From: Thioalkalicoccus limnaeus
Lineage (GTDB): Bacteria > Pseudomonadota > Gammaproteobacteria > Chromatiales > Chromatiaceae
Assembly (NCBI RefSeq): GCF_041197575.1
Contig: NZ_JBDKXB010000028.1
Coordinates: 1-42,200, forward strand
Length of the DNA: 42,200 nucleotides
Direction of reading: 5' to 3'
Shown here in pieces: positions 1-7,793 of the stretch. Both the position numbers and the translations under genes were made by a program. Position 1 is the first letter of the stretch. Each line of letters begins with the position of its first letter. Under the pieces are notes generated by a model. That model was given only the letters and a program-made list of their open reading frames with translations, was not told the DNA's origin and did not search any database.

Positions 1-1068
1 CGGGCCATCGCTCCCATCGGTGCCGATGCTGGCGAACCAGCAATCGGCGCAGCCGGCGATCGCTCGAGCGGCGGACAGCGCCAGCTGCTGATTGCGGCCG
101 CCGCGTCCCGGTTCGTTGGGTAAGCGGACCGTCGTTTCGCCCCCCCAGAGATGCAGCCCCGGTGGGCCGTCACGCAATCGGGCGCCGAGCGCGGCACCCT
201 GTCCCTCGGCATCGCCGGCGATGAAGACATCCTGTCGATAGACCGGCCACCCCTGGGCACGGGCTGCCGCCGCGACGGCAGCCTTGGCCTGGTCGAGCGT
301 CGCGATCCACTCGAGATCCACCCCTGGACCCGGATCGTCCGCCCGTTCGGCCAACCCTCGCTCGACCCAGGCCGCAAGCCACCCCGGCGGCGCCAGGGCA
401 CGGACCCGGGACGCCAGGGTGGGATCCGGCACCAGAAGCCCGGAGCCGATCACCGACGGGTCGTCACCCGGGACGTCCGAGATCGCGAGCGCTCGAACCG
501 GTCGGCCGCACAGCCACTTCAGGAGCCCGCCGCCCTTGATCCGCGACAGCGCCTTGCGCACCAGATTGATGTCGCCGATCGACCAACCGCTCGCCAGCAG
601 CCAGTCGTTCGCGCGGCGCAGATCGGCCAGGTTCAACCCGCCGACCGGGTCTTCGACGAGGCTCGAGGCGCCACCTGACAGCAGGAACAAGGTTGGTTGG
701 CGGTGCTGCGTCAGCTCCGCGATCAAGGCTCGGCCCGCGATCAGACTGCCGGCATCGGGCAGCGGATGACCGCCGACGATCGGCATCAATCCATCATCGA
801 TCAGCCGCTCCGGCCGCAGATGCCCGGCCTTCGATACCACCAGGCCGCCGACGAGATCATCGCCGAGGCGTTCGATCGCACCCTCGGCCATCGCCTGGGC
901 CGCCTTGCCGAGCGCGATCAACCTCACCGGCCCGGACATCGGCCGCGCCGCAAGGGTCCGCGCAACGCCCGCGCGGCCGTGGACCGCGGTCAGGCCCACA
1001 TCGATCAGATCCAGCAGCGCGCGGCGCGGCGTTTGAGGCTGGCTGTCCACTTGGTCAGGTACTTCCAT
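1..1068 (-). CDS. Glycerate 2-kinase, MOFRL/DUF4147 family (C-terminus cut by window edge)
   Basis: Soluble kinase expected to phosphorylate D-glycerate to 2-phosphoglycerate, feeding glyoxylate/glycolate or tartrate carbon into glycolysis. I translated the minus strand by hand: 356 codons stay open to base 1. Family motifs visible are the GGHPLPDAGS stretch, the glycine/serine-rich SGGASSLVEDPVGGL segment of the N-terminal domain, and near the cut end GGETTVRL, GRGGRNQQLAL and GTDGSDG, the signature of the C-terminal MOFRL domain. The ATG at 1068 is preceded by GGAGGA seven bases upstream, which decides the start. Family members are about 410-450 residues, so roughly 60-90 residues lie outside the window. 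The ABC ATPase gene ends 62 bp upstream on the same strand, so co-transcription is possible. GckA and TtuD belong to this family; I cannot say which pathway it serves. Confidence 0.9.
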   Translation of the reverse strand, partial: MEVPDQVDSQPQTPRRALLDLIDVGLTAVHGRAGVARTLAARPMSGPVRLIALGKAAQAMAEGAIERLGDDLVGGLVVSKAGHLRPERLIDDGLMPIVGGHPLPDAGSLIAGRALIAELTQHRQPTLFLLSGGASSLVEDPVGGLNLADLRRANDWLLASGWSIGDINLVRKALSRIKGGGLLKWLCGRPVRALAISDVPGDDPSVIGSGLLVPDPTLASRVRALAPPGWLAAWVERGLAERADDPGPGVDLEWIATLDQAKAAVAAAARAQGWPVYRQDVFIAGDAEGQGAALGARLRDGPPGLHLWGGETTVRLPNEPGRGGRNQQLALSAARAIAGCADCWFASIGTDGSDGP

Positions 1069-1130
1069 CCGGGATCCTCCGGTGGCGGGATCCATGGATC
1101 CACGGCGCCTCATCGAGGTTAGCGAGGCGG

Positions 1131-3179
1131 TCAAGCCCTCTGTTCGCCAGTGCCCGCGGCCCCTAGGCGGTGACAGTGGGCCTGGTGAGTCGCACTGATC
1201 GGCACCGCCCCGGGATAGCTCATGGCGCAGGCTGGCTGCGCCTCGGGACAGCGCGGCTCGAAGTGACACCCCGCCGGCGGCGCGGCCGGCGATGGCAGGT
1301 CACCGGTCAGTCGGATCACCGGCCGCTGCCCGTCGGCATCTGGAACCGCCGACAGCAGGGCTTTCGTGTACGGGTGCCGCGGGTCCCCGAGCACCTCGTC
1401 GAGGCGTCCACGCTCGACGATCCGGCCGAGGTACATGACCGCGACCTCATGGGCCATGTGCGAAACCACCGACAGGTCATGCGTGATGAATAGGAACGAC
1501 AGGTCTCGATCGCTTTGCAGCTCTTGGAGCAGGTTCAGGATCTGTGCCTGCACTGACACATCGAGCGCGCTCGTTGGCTCGTCGCAAACGATGATCTCGG
1601 GTTCGACCGCGAGCGCGCGCGCGATACTGATGCGCTGCCGCTGGCCGCCCGAGAACTGGTGCGGATAGCGATTCGCATCGTCCGGACGCAGGCCGACCTG
1701 CTCCAGAAGCTCCGCGGCGCGCCGCCAGCGAGCGCGACGGCCGCGCACGAGTCCGAGCGTCAGCAATCCTTCGGCGACGATGTCGCCGATGCGCATGCGC
1801 GGGTTCATCGAGGCATAGGGATCCTGAAACACGATCTGCAAATCCTTGCGCAGCGGACGCATGCGGCGTTCGCCGAGATCGGCGAGATCGTGCCCGGCGT
1901 AGCGGATCGCCCCGGCCGTCGTCGGCACGAGCCCCAGCAGGCCGAGGCCCACGGTCGTCTTGCCGCAGCCAGACTCGCCAACCAGCGCCAGGGTTCGCCC
2001 GGCGTGCAACGTCAGGGACACGCCATCGACCGCCTTGAGCGCACCGACCGTTCGACCCAGAAACCCTCGGCGGATCGGGAAGTGAATGGCCAAATCGGCT
2101 ACTTGCAGCCGTGGCTCCGCCCCCCCCCGAGGGTGCCGCGCGGGCTCCGGCGCGGCGGCTTCAGGCGGAGCCGCGGCCAGTTGGCCGGCGGCCCACAGAT
2201 GACAGCGGACCCGATGCGCGTCGTTCAGGGGATGCCAGTCCGGTTCCCGCTGATGGCAGGCAGCATGCGCCCGGTCGCACCGTTCGGCGAATCGGCAACC
2301 CCGATGGGCATGGCCAAGCGGCGGCACCCGCCCTGGAATCACCGCGAGCGCCCGGCCGCGCCGCGCCAAGGTCGGGCGGCTCAGCATCAGCTTCAGGCTG
2401 TATGGATGCGCCGGGCCGGCGAAGAAGGCACCGCTCGGGGCGGTCTCGACGATCTGCCCCGCATACATCACAGCCAACCGATCGGCGGTCTGGGCGACGA
2501 CCCCGAGATCGTGCGTGATCAACAGTATCGCCATCCCGGTGCGCTGTTGCAGGTCCTTCAGCAGAGCCAGGATCTGCGCCTGAATCGTGACATCGAGGGC
2601 CGTCGTCGGCTCGTCGGCGATCAACAACTTCGGCCGACCGGCCAAGGCCATTGCGATCATGACCCGCTGCTTCATGCCACCGGACAATTGATGCGGGTAG
2701 TCATCGACGCGCCGCGCCGGATCCGGGATCCCGACCTCGGTCAGCAGTTCGACGACCCGTTGCATCGGGTCGCGCGAAGCCATCTGGCCCGCGTGCAGCC
2801 GCACGGCCTCGGCGATCTGTCGGCCGATCGGCATGACCGGATTCAGCGCGCTTTGCGGTTCCTGAAAGATCATCGCGATCTCGCCGCCGCGGACTCGGCG
2901 CATCGCCGATTCGGGCAGTGACACCAAGTCCCGGCCAGCGAGCTGAATCCTTCCGGCAGTGATCTGCACCGGCGCGGCCAGCAGCCGGACCAGCGCCAAC
3001 GCGGCCATCGTCTTGCCGCAACCGGATTCGCCGAGCAAGGCCAGCGTCTCCCCGGCCCGCACCGACAGGCTCACCCGATCCAGGATGCGCCAGTTGCCGG
3101 ATGCATGACGGATCTCGACCGTCAGGTCCGTGACCTGAAGCAGCGGTTCGGTCAGGCTAGCCCTGTGCATCTGTCGCAT
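1131..3179 (-). CDS. Peptide/nickel-type ABC transporter, fused double ATP-binding protein
   Basis: Cytoplasmic motor of a peptide (Dpp/Opp/Yej/Gsi-type) importer, with both nucleotide-binding domains in one chain as in YejF or GsiA. Domain 1 has Walker A GESGCGKT at about 50-57, signature LSGGMKQR at 165-172 and Walker B LLIADE at 185-190. A cysteine-containing oligopeptide C-terminal segment follows (RGCRFAERCD near 293-302). A linker rich in Ala and Pro (about 333-355) leads to domain 2, with a second GESGCGKT at 401-408, FSGGQRQR and IIVCDEPTSALD, and another Cys-rich tail (CHFEPRCPEAQPAC). No permease or binding-protein gene is visible, so partners are presumably beyond the glycerate kinase or elsewhere. 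The start is uncertain: a TTG at 3191, ATG at 3179 and ATG at 3170 are in frame and none has a strong ribosome-binding site. I chose the first ATG. Confidence 0.9.
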   Translation of the reverse strand: MRQMHRASLTEPLLQVTDLTVEIRHASGNWRILDRVSLSVRAGETLALLGESGCGKTMAALALVRLLAAPVQITAGRIQLAGRDLVSLPESAMRRVRGGEIAMIFQEPQSALNPVMPIGRQIAEAVRLHAGQMASRDPMQRVVELLTEVGIPDPARRVDDYPHQLSGGMKQRVMIAMALAGRPKLLIADEPTTALDVTIQAQILALLKDLQQRTGMAILLITHDLGVVAQTADRLAVMYAGQIVETAPSGAFFAGPAHPYSLKLMLSRPTLARRGRALAVIPGRVPPLGHAHRGCRFAERCDRAHAACHQREPDWHPLNDAHRVRCHLWAAGQLAAAPPEAAAPEPARHPRGGAEPRLQVADLAIHFPIRRGFLGRTVGALKAVDGVSLTLHAGRTLALVGESGCGKTTVGLGLLGLVPTTAGAIRYAGHDLADLGERRMRPLRKDLQIVFQDPYASMNPRMRIGDIVAEGLLTLGLVRGRRARWRRAAELLEQVGLRPDDANRYPHQFSGGQRQRISIARALAVEPEIIVCDEPTSALDVSVQAQILNLLQELQSDRDLSFLFITHDLSVVSHMAHEVAVMYLGRIVERGRLDEVLGDPRHPYTKALLSAVPDADGQRPVIRLTGDLPSPAAPPAGCHFEPRCPEAQPACAMSYPGAVPISATHQAHCHRLGAAGTGEQRA

Positions 3180-3281
3180 GGAAAAACCCAAGGATGCGGA
3201 TTACCTTTCCCGGATTAGATCATCCGCGACGCGCGAGGTAAACGACACCGCCACCTCGACCCGGCCAACGGAGGACCCAAG

Positions 3282-3881
3282 ATGACCGAACCGAACGTCG
3301 AGCGCCTGACCGGCGCCGCCATCGCCCCCTACCTGAGCGAGGTCGCGCGGCTGCGCATCGCGGTGTTCCGCGAGTGGCCCTACCTCTACGACGGCGACAT
3401 GGAGTACGAAAAGCACTATCTGGCGACCTACAGCGCCTCGCCCGAGAGCCTGTTCGTCCTCGTGCGCGACGGGGAGCGCATCGTCGGCGCCTCGACCGGA
3501 TTGCCAATGGCCGATGAAACGGACGAATTCAAACGCCCCTTCATCGCCCAGGGTTACGACCCGCAGCGGATCTTCTACTTCGGCGAATCCGTCCTGCTGC
3601 CCGCGTACCGCGGCCGCGGCCTCGGCGTGCGCTTCTTCGAAGAGCGCGAGGGCTACGCCGGCGCGCTCGGGGGCTTCACCCACACCGCCTTCTGCGCCGT
3701 CGAGCGACCTGCCGACCATCCGCGCCGCCCCGCGGGCCACGTGCCGCTCGATGCCTTCTGGGGCCGCCGCGGCTACGTCAAACACCCGGAACTCGCGACC
3801 ACCTACACCTGGAAGGACCTCGACGAGCCCGAACAAACCGCGAAACCAATGACCTTCTGGCTCAAGCGCCTGACCGGCTGA
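3282..3881 (+). CDS. GNAT-family N-acetyltransferase
   Basis: Predicted soluble acyl-CoA-dependent acetyltransferase of 199 residues; substrate unknown. The middle carries the acetyl-CoA pyrophosphate-binding motif of the GNAT fold: the beta strand FGESVLLPAYRGRGLG, with the R/Q-x-x-G-x-G/A pattern as RGRGLG, followed by a helix beginning VRFFEER. The C-terminal half holds HVPLDAFWGRRGYVKHPEL, which resembles the late GNAT motif where a Phe/Tyr follows a Gly. The ATG is preceded by GGAGGA seven bases upstream, a strong start. It stands alone, divergent from the ABC ATPase gene and about 180 bp ahead of the antiporter operon. A long open frame on the opposite strand of this gene is a codon-bias shadow. 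Confidence 0.85.
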   Translation: MTEPNVERLTGAAIAPYLSEVARLRIAVFREWPYLYDGDMEYEKHYLATYSASPESLFVLVRDGERIVGASTGLPMADETDEFKRPFIAQGYDPQRIFYFGESVLLPAYRGRGLGVRFFEEREGYAGALGGFTHTAFCAVERPADHPRRPAGHVPLDAFWGRRGYVKHPELATTYTWKDLDEPEQTAKPMTFWLKRLTG

Positions 3882-4059
3882 CCTCAGTCCGCGGCGGCCC
3901 ATTGCGCTTTCGGGACGACTCCTAGCTCAGCCGTGCCCACCCCGATTGCTTGGATCGGGTCTACTGGGACACTATGTATCGTGTTCGCGGGCCGATGGAC
4001 GATCCCTGGCGCTCGATCGCGCCCCGCCTGTCATCCCCAAGCAACGAAGGACGCAAGAC

Positions 4060-4575
4060 ATGGACTATCGGCTCCCCGATGCGACACTGTCGACAATTAT
4101 CGTGCGGCTCGTCTTTTTTACCGCCGTCTGGTCGATTATCACCGGCGCCGACCCGGAGTCCTGGGTCTTCGGTATACCATCCGTGCTCTTCGCAACTTGG
4201 GTCAGTCTGCTCCTGGCGCCAGCCCACCCCCGGACTTTGTCGCCGTTGGGTATCATGCGCTTTGTCCCCTACTTCTTGTGGGGTTCCCTGCGCGGCGGCC
4301 TGGATGTCGCGGCACGTGTCCTGGGCCCGCGCCTGCGCATCAAACCCGGGTTCTATCGGTATCGGGTGCGGTTGCGCAGTCGTGCGGCACTGGTCGTGTT
4401 CCTGGATACGCTGAGCCTGTTGCCAGGCACGCTTGGCGCGAATCTCGACGACGACCAACACGCCGTGATCCACTCCATCGATACCAGCGTCGATCTGGAA
4501 CCGAGCCTCAAAGAACTGGAACGACTCGTGGGCGATATGTTTCGCGAGGATTTGACGGACGACACCGATGACTGA
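4060..4575 (+). CDS. mnhE: Mrp/Mnh cation/proton antiporter subunit E
   Basis: First gene of the antiporter operon, coding a 171-residue small subunit of the multi-subunit Mrp complex in the inner membrane. The N-terminal 70 residues are hydrophobic (two to three membrane spans), followed by the family-typical FLWGSLRGGLDVAARVLGP segment. A soluble C-terminal domain contains SRAALVVFLDTLSLLPGTLGA and ends with the HSIDTS and LEPSLKELERLVGDMF segments, diagnostic of MnhE. An in-frame upstream ATG at 3946 would add 38 residues of non-family sequence. I prefer ATG 4060, which gives MDYRLPDATL and has AAGGA eight bases upstream. The stop overlaps the next start by 8 nt, indicating translational coupling. 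Confidence 0.92.
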   Translation: MDYRLPDATLSTIIVRLVFFTAVWSIITGADPESWVFGIPSVLFATWVSLLLAPAHPRTLSPLGIMRFVPYFLWGSLRGGLDVAARVLGPRLRIKPGFYRYRVRLRSRAALVVFLDTLSLLPGTLGANLDDDQHAVIHSIDTSVDLEPSLKELERLVGDMFREDLTDDTDD

Positions 4576-4834
4576 ATTCCTGTTGGCCGTGGCGCTGCTG
4601 CTGTTCGCGACGATGGCCGTGAGCCTGATCCGCGTGGTTCGCGGACCGACCGCCGCTGATCGGATGATGGCCGCGCAACTGCTGGGCACGACCGGCGTCG
4701 GCGTGTTGCTGGTCCTGACACGGGTGCTCGATGCCCCAGCACTGACCGATGTCGCCCTGGTTTTCGCGCTATTGGCGGCGGTGGCCATTGCCGCCTTCAC
4801 CCGGCGATGGCCGAACCCGGAGAGGGATCGATGA
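4568..4834 (+). CDS. mnhF: Mrp/Mnh antiporter subunit F
   Basis: 88-residue inner-membrane protein with three predicted spans. The motif SLIRVVRGPTAADRMMAAQLLG is the conserved MnhF signature (R-x-x-R-G-P-x-x-x-D-R), followed by a span starting DVALVFALLAAVAIAAF that matches the family C-terminal helix. It overlaps mnhE by 8 nt and is followed by mnhG in an ATGA overlap. In the Mrp complex this small subunit packs against the G and E subunits; its exact role in ion movement is unsettled. Length is typical of the family. Confidence 0.93.
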   Translation: MTEFLLAVALLLFATMAVSLIRVVRGPTAADRMMAAQLLGTTGVGVLLVLTRVLDAPALTDVALVFALLAAVAIAAFTRRWPNPERDR

Positions 4835-5118
4835 TGAACTGGATCGCCGCGGCGCTGCTGATCGCCGGGTGTTTTTTTTACATCGCCGGGACCGTCGGCC
4901 TGTTGCGGCTTCCGGACGGTTTCTCGCGGCTGCACGCACTGACCAAGGCTGACAACCTCGGGCTCGGATTCCTGGTCCTGGGTCTGATCCTGCTGGCTCC
5001 GGACTGGCTGTATGCGCTCAAACTGGTCCTGATCTGGCTGCTTGTGGTCATCTCCGGTGCCTCGGGCGCCCATCTGATCGCCAAACGCGCGCTGCAAGAT
5101 CAACGCGAGGAGATCTGA
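4831..5118 (+). CDS. mnhG: Mrp/Mnh antiporter subunit G
   Basis: 95-residue inner-membrane subunit. The MnhG hallmark GTVGLLRLPDGFSRLHALTKADNLGLG (here split: GLLRLPDGF, then RLHALTKADNLG) is clear, followed by two hydrophobic segments. Two consecutive ATGs at 4831 and 4834 follow GAGAGGG; the first forms a 4-nt ATGA overlap with the mnhF stop and is chosen. A longer reading from 4807 would add nine residues copied from the mnhF frame and lacks support. The stop at 5116-5118 directly abuts the ATG of the next gene. Confidence 0.93.
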   Translation: MMNWIAAALLIAGCFFYIAGTVGLLRLPDGFSRLHALTKADNLGLGFLVLGLILLAPDWLYALKLVLIWLLVVISGASGAHLIAKRALQDQREEI

Positions 5119-5412
5119 ATGACGATGGATCTGACGCTGTTCGACCTGCTCCTGGTCGTGTCGCTGATCGCGATGGCGGTCTTCTGTCTCTTCAGCGCCG
5201 ACATCCAACGGGCCGTGATCCTGTTCATCGTGTTCGGTCTGTTGATGGCCCTGGCCTGGGCGCGGCTGCGCGCGCCCGATGTCGCGCTGGCCGAGGCCGC
5301 GATCGGTGCCGGCCTCAGCGGTGCGATGCTGCTCGCCGCCGCGCGTCGGTCGATGGAGGGCCAGCGCCGACGGACCGACCTCCGCGTCGACCGCGAGGAG
5401 GGCCCGAGATGA
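5119..5412 (+). CDS. MbhD-domain protein (separate piece of the MrpA C-terminus)
   Basis: 97-residue protein with about three hydrophobic segments covering residues 5-75 and a charged Arg-rich tail. The sequence DIQRAVILFIVFGLLMALAWARLRAPDVALAEAAIG (read in parts: IQRAVILF, then APDVALAEAAIG) matches the MbhD/DUF4040 domain, with the conserved A-P-D-V-A-x-x-E-A motif that resembles part of NuoJ. In canonical seven-gene Mrp operons this domain is fused to the C-terminus of MrpA; here it is free-standing, as in archaeal Mbh-type and some split bacterial Mrp operons. It begins directly after the mnhG stop and its own stop overlaps the next start by 4 nt. Structural role: part of the putative ion pathway between the antiporter-like and B/C modules. 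Confidence 0.88.
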   Translation: MTMDLTLFDLLLVVSLIAMAVFCLFSADIQRAVILFIVFGLLMALAWARLRAPDVALAEAAIGAGLSGAMLLAAARRSMEGQRRRTDLRVDREEGPR

Positions 5413-6080
5413 CGCCCACCCTCGGACGAATTCTGTTCGCCTCTCTCTTCGCGATTCTCGGTGGGCTCTTATTCTGGGCCTTCACCGTGGCGCTGCTCGA
5501 AGGGCCGCCGGAGCGTTTGGCCGTGATTGCCGCAGACGCCATCCCGCTCAGCGGCGTGTCGAACCCGGTGACCTCGGTGCTGCTGAACTTCCGCGCCTAC
5601 GACACGCTGCTCGAGATGGCCGTTTTGCTGGCCGCGCTGCTCGGGATCTGGGCCGCTGGGCCGGCAAGTCCCGGTTTCGAACGCGCCGGGATCGTGTTTG
5701 CGAGCCTGACCGATTGGCTGGTGCCGCTGCTGATCCTCGCGGCCGGGTACCTGTTGTGGGTCGGCGGTCATGCGCCGGGTGGCGCCTTCCAGGCCGGGGC
5801 CCTGCTCGCCGCTGCCGGCGTCGTGCTGCGCCTGTCCGGACAGGCCGATGCCGGCCTTCCGCGCGGGGTCTGGTTGCGTGCGCTGGCGGTTGCCGGTCTC
5901 GCGGCCTTCGTGCTCGTCGGTCTCGGCCTGCTGGTGATTGGCCAAGGCTTCCTGACCTATCCCCTGGCCCACGCCAAATGGCTGATCTTGTCGATCGAGA
6001 CCGCGGCGACCCTGGCCATCGGCGCGACGCTGGCCGCGGCCTACGTCGGCGGTCGCGTGGGCGACGAGGGGTCCGCATGA
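5409..6080 (+). CDS. mnhB: MnhB-family subunit with N-terminal MbhE-like region
   Basis: 223-residue inner-membrane protein. The first 90 residues carry GVSNPVTSVLLNFRAYDTLLEMAVLL, the sequence normally found in the last C-terminal domain of MrpA (MbhE-like). The remainder (about 95-215) is MnhB proper, with the hallmark HAPGGAFQAGALLAAAGVVLRL and a late span ETAATLAIGATLAAAYVGG. The protein therefore appears to join the MrpA tail to MrpB. It is coupled on both sides by ATGA overlaps (5409-5412 and 6077-6080). Function inferred: membrane subunit of the Na+(K+)/H+ antiporter near the proposed cation path. Confidence 0.88.
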   Translation: MTPTLGRILFASLFAILGGLLFWAFTVALLEGPPERLAVIAADAIPLSGVSNPVTSVLLNFRAYDTLLEMAVLLAALLGIWAAGPASPGFERAGIVFASLTDWLVPLLILAAGYLLWVGGHAPGGAFQAGALLAAAGVVLRLSGQADAGLPRGVWLRALAVAGLAAFVLVGLGLLVIGQGFLTYPLAHAKWLILSIETAATLAIGATLAAAYVGGRVGDEGSA

Positions 6081-6358
6081 TGACCCAAGGCCTTTACATC
6101 GCCGCGGGGCTGCTGCTCTTCTTCCTCGGGCTCTGGTCCTTCATCATGCATGCACCGGTGTTACGCAAGCTGATCGCGCTGAACGTGATGGGCAGCGGTG
6201 TCTTCCTGATCTTCGTCACCTTCGCCTACCGCGGCCAGGAGGCCGCGCCGGACCCGGTGCCGCACGCCCTGGTGCTGACCGGCATCGTCGTCGCCGTCAG
6301 CGCCACCGCGCTGGCCCTCGCTCTCTGGCGTCGCCTGGAGGATCAGGACGGTGATTGA
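6077..6358 (+). CDS. mnhC: Mrp/Mnh antiporter subunit C (NuoK-like)
   Basis: 93-residue subunit homologous to NuoK of complex I, with three predicted spans. Visible features are GLWSFIMHAPVLRKLIALNVMGSGVFLIFV (the conserved x-L-I-A-L-N-V-M-G-x-G-V core) and PVPHALVLTGIVVAVSATALALAL, matching MnhC's D-P-x-P-x-A-L-V-L-T-x-I-V-I. The start ATG at 6077 overlaps the mnhB stop; a second ATG follows at 6080. The canonical NuoK-type carboxylate position in the second helix appears as neutral residues, as is usual for MnhC. The stop overlaps the GTG start of the next gene by 8 nt. Confidence 0.92.
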   Translation: MMTQGLYIAAGLLLFFLGLWSFIMHAPVLRKLIALNVMGSGVFLIFVTFAYRGQEAAPDPVPHALVLTGIVVAVSATALALALWRRLEDQDGD

Positions 6359-7793
6359 TACCCTGGCCTTGGCTGTCGCGCTGCCGCTGCTCGGCGCGAT
6401 CGGGGCAACGCTGTGGCCGCGGCGGAGTCTCCCCCTGTCGTTGGTCGCGGGCCTAGCCACCACGGCCGCCGCCTTGGCGCTGACCGTCGAGGTGGCGCTC
6501 GACGGTGTGCAACGCTCCGATTTCGGCGGTTGGGGTGCGCCGCTCGGGATTGCGCTGCAGGCCGACGGCCTTTCGGTCGCGCTGTTGGCGATGTCGAACC
6601 TGGTCACCCTGGCCGCGACCTTCTACTCCGCGGAGTACTTCGGCGACAAGGCCGTGCGGCGCCATTTCTGGCCCCTGTGGATGCTCTTGTGGGCCTCGCT
6701 GAACGGGCTCTTCATCGCCGCCGATCTGTTCAACATCTATGTCGCGCTGGAGTTGCTCGGGCTCGCCGCCGTCGCGCTAGCCGCCTTGACCGGAACGCGC
6801 GATGCGGTATCGGCGAGCTTGCGTTATCTGTTGGCGAGTCTGCTCGGCGCGATCACCTATCTCCTCGGGGTCACACTCCTCTATGGCGCCTATGGCACGC
6901 TGGATCTGGGGCTTTTGGCCGACGCCATCACCTCGGGTCCGGTGGCCTGGGGTGCGCTGACGTTGATGATCGGCGGGCTGTTGATCAAGACCGCCCTGTT
7001 TCCGATGCACTTCTGGTTGCCGCCGGCGCACGGTAACGCCCCGGCACCGGTCAGCGCCGCACTGTCGGCCCTGGTGGTCAAGGTATCCTTCTACTTGATC
7101 TTGCGCCTCTGGTTCGACCTCTTCGGACCCATCGTGACCCCAGCCGCGGCCAATCTTCTGGGCATCCTCGGGGCCGCGGCCATCCTATGGGGCTCCTGGC
7201 AAGCCGTGATGGCCGAGCGCCTCAAATTGATGGCGGCCTACTCGACGGTCGCGCAGATCGGCTATCTGTTTCTGTTCTTCCCGGTGATCGCGTCGCTCGA
7301 ACCGAGCCCCGCCCGCGACGATCTGATTGGGGCGATGGTGCTCTTTGCCCTGTCGCATGGCTTCGCGAAGGCCGCGCTGTTCCTCGCCGCCGGCCACATT
7401 CAGCAATGCGCGGGCCATGACCGGATCGACGACCTCGCCGGCACCGTCCAACGGTTGCCGGCGACCTCCTTCGTCATCGCCCTGGCCGGCGTCGCCCTGA
7501 TCGGCTTGCCGCTGAGCGGGGCCTTCACCGCGAAATGGTTGTTGCTCAGCGGGGCGATCGCGGCCGGTCAATGGTGGTGGGTGCTGGTCGTCCTGGCCGG
7601 CACCCTGTTGGCCGCCGGTTACATCTTCCGGATGCTGGGCAAGGTCTTCGGGTTCCAGGAAACGCCCTATGCGTGCATCACCGCGGTGCGCTCCGAGGTA
7701 CCGGCACTGCTGCTCGCGACCACGGCGACGCTGGTCCTCGGACTCGCCGCGAACCCCTTGTGGTTCCTGCTGGGTTTCGGAGACCTGCGATGA
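6351..7793 (+). CDS. mnhD: Antiporter-like subunit 1, MnhD/NuoN-type
   Basis: 480-residue polytopic protein of the proton-translocating oxidoreductase family (NuoL/M/N, MrpA/D), about 14 spans. The key ion-path residues are present: TM5 glutamate E134 (in YVALELLGL) and TM7 lysine K213 (in GLLIKTALFPMHFWLP), followed by HGNAPAPVSAALSALVVK. LSHGFAKAALFLAAG supplies the later helix-12 region. The GTG start has GGAGG 10 bases upstream and overlaps mnhC by 8 nt; the stop overlaps the next ATG by 4 nt. It is the most canonical of the three consecutive antiporter-like subunits in this operon. Confidence 0.92.
   Translation: MIDTLALAVALPLLGAIGATLWPRRSLPLSLVAGLATTAAALALTVEVALDGVQRSDFGGWGAPLGIALQADGLSVALLAMSNLVTLAATFYSAEYFGDKAVRRHFWPLWMLLWASLNGLFIAADLFNIYVALELLGLAAVALAALTGTRDAVSASLRYLLASLLGAITYLLGVTLLYGAYGTLDLGLLADAITSGPVAWGALTLMIGGLLIKTALFPMHFWLPPAHGNAPAPVSAALSALVVKVSFYLILRLWFDLFGPIVTPAAANLLGILGAAAILWGSWQAVMAERLKLMAAYSTVAQIGYLFLFFPVIASLEPSPARDDLIGAMVLFALSHGFAKAALFLAAGHIQQCAGHDRIDDLAGTVQRLPATSFVIALAGVALIGLPLSGAFTAKWLLLSGAIAAGQWWWVLVVLAGTLLAAGYIFRMLGKVFGFQETPYACITAVRSEVPALLLATTATLVLGLAANPLWFLLGFGDLR

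Noticed and set aside
1659..2921. A 420-codon open frame antisense to the ABC ATPase
   Set aside because: No family motif, and it lies fully across a gene with two complete ATPase domains.
3201..3902. A 233-codon minus-strand frame over the GNAT gene
   Set aside because: Val/Gly/Glu-rich shadow; the plus-strand gene has the GNAT motif and a good ribosome-binding site.
3961..5208. A 415-codon minus-strand frame over mnhE, mnhF and mnhG
   Set aside because: Gln/Asp/Thr-rich shadow that crosses three genuine genes with coupled starts.
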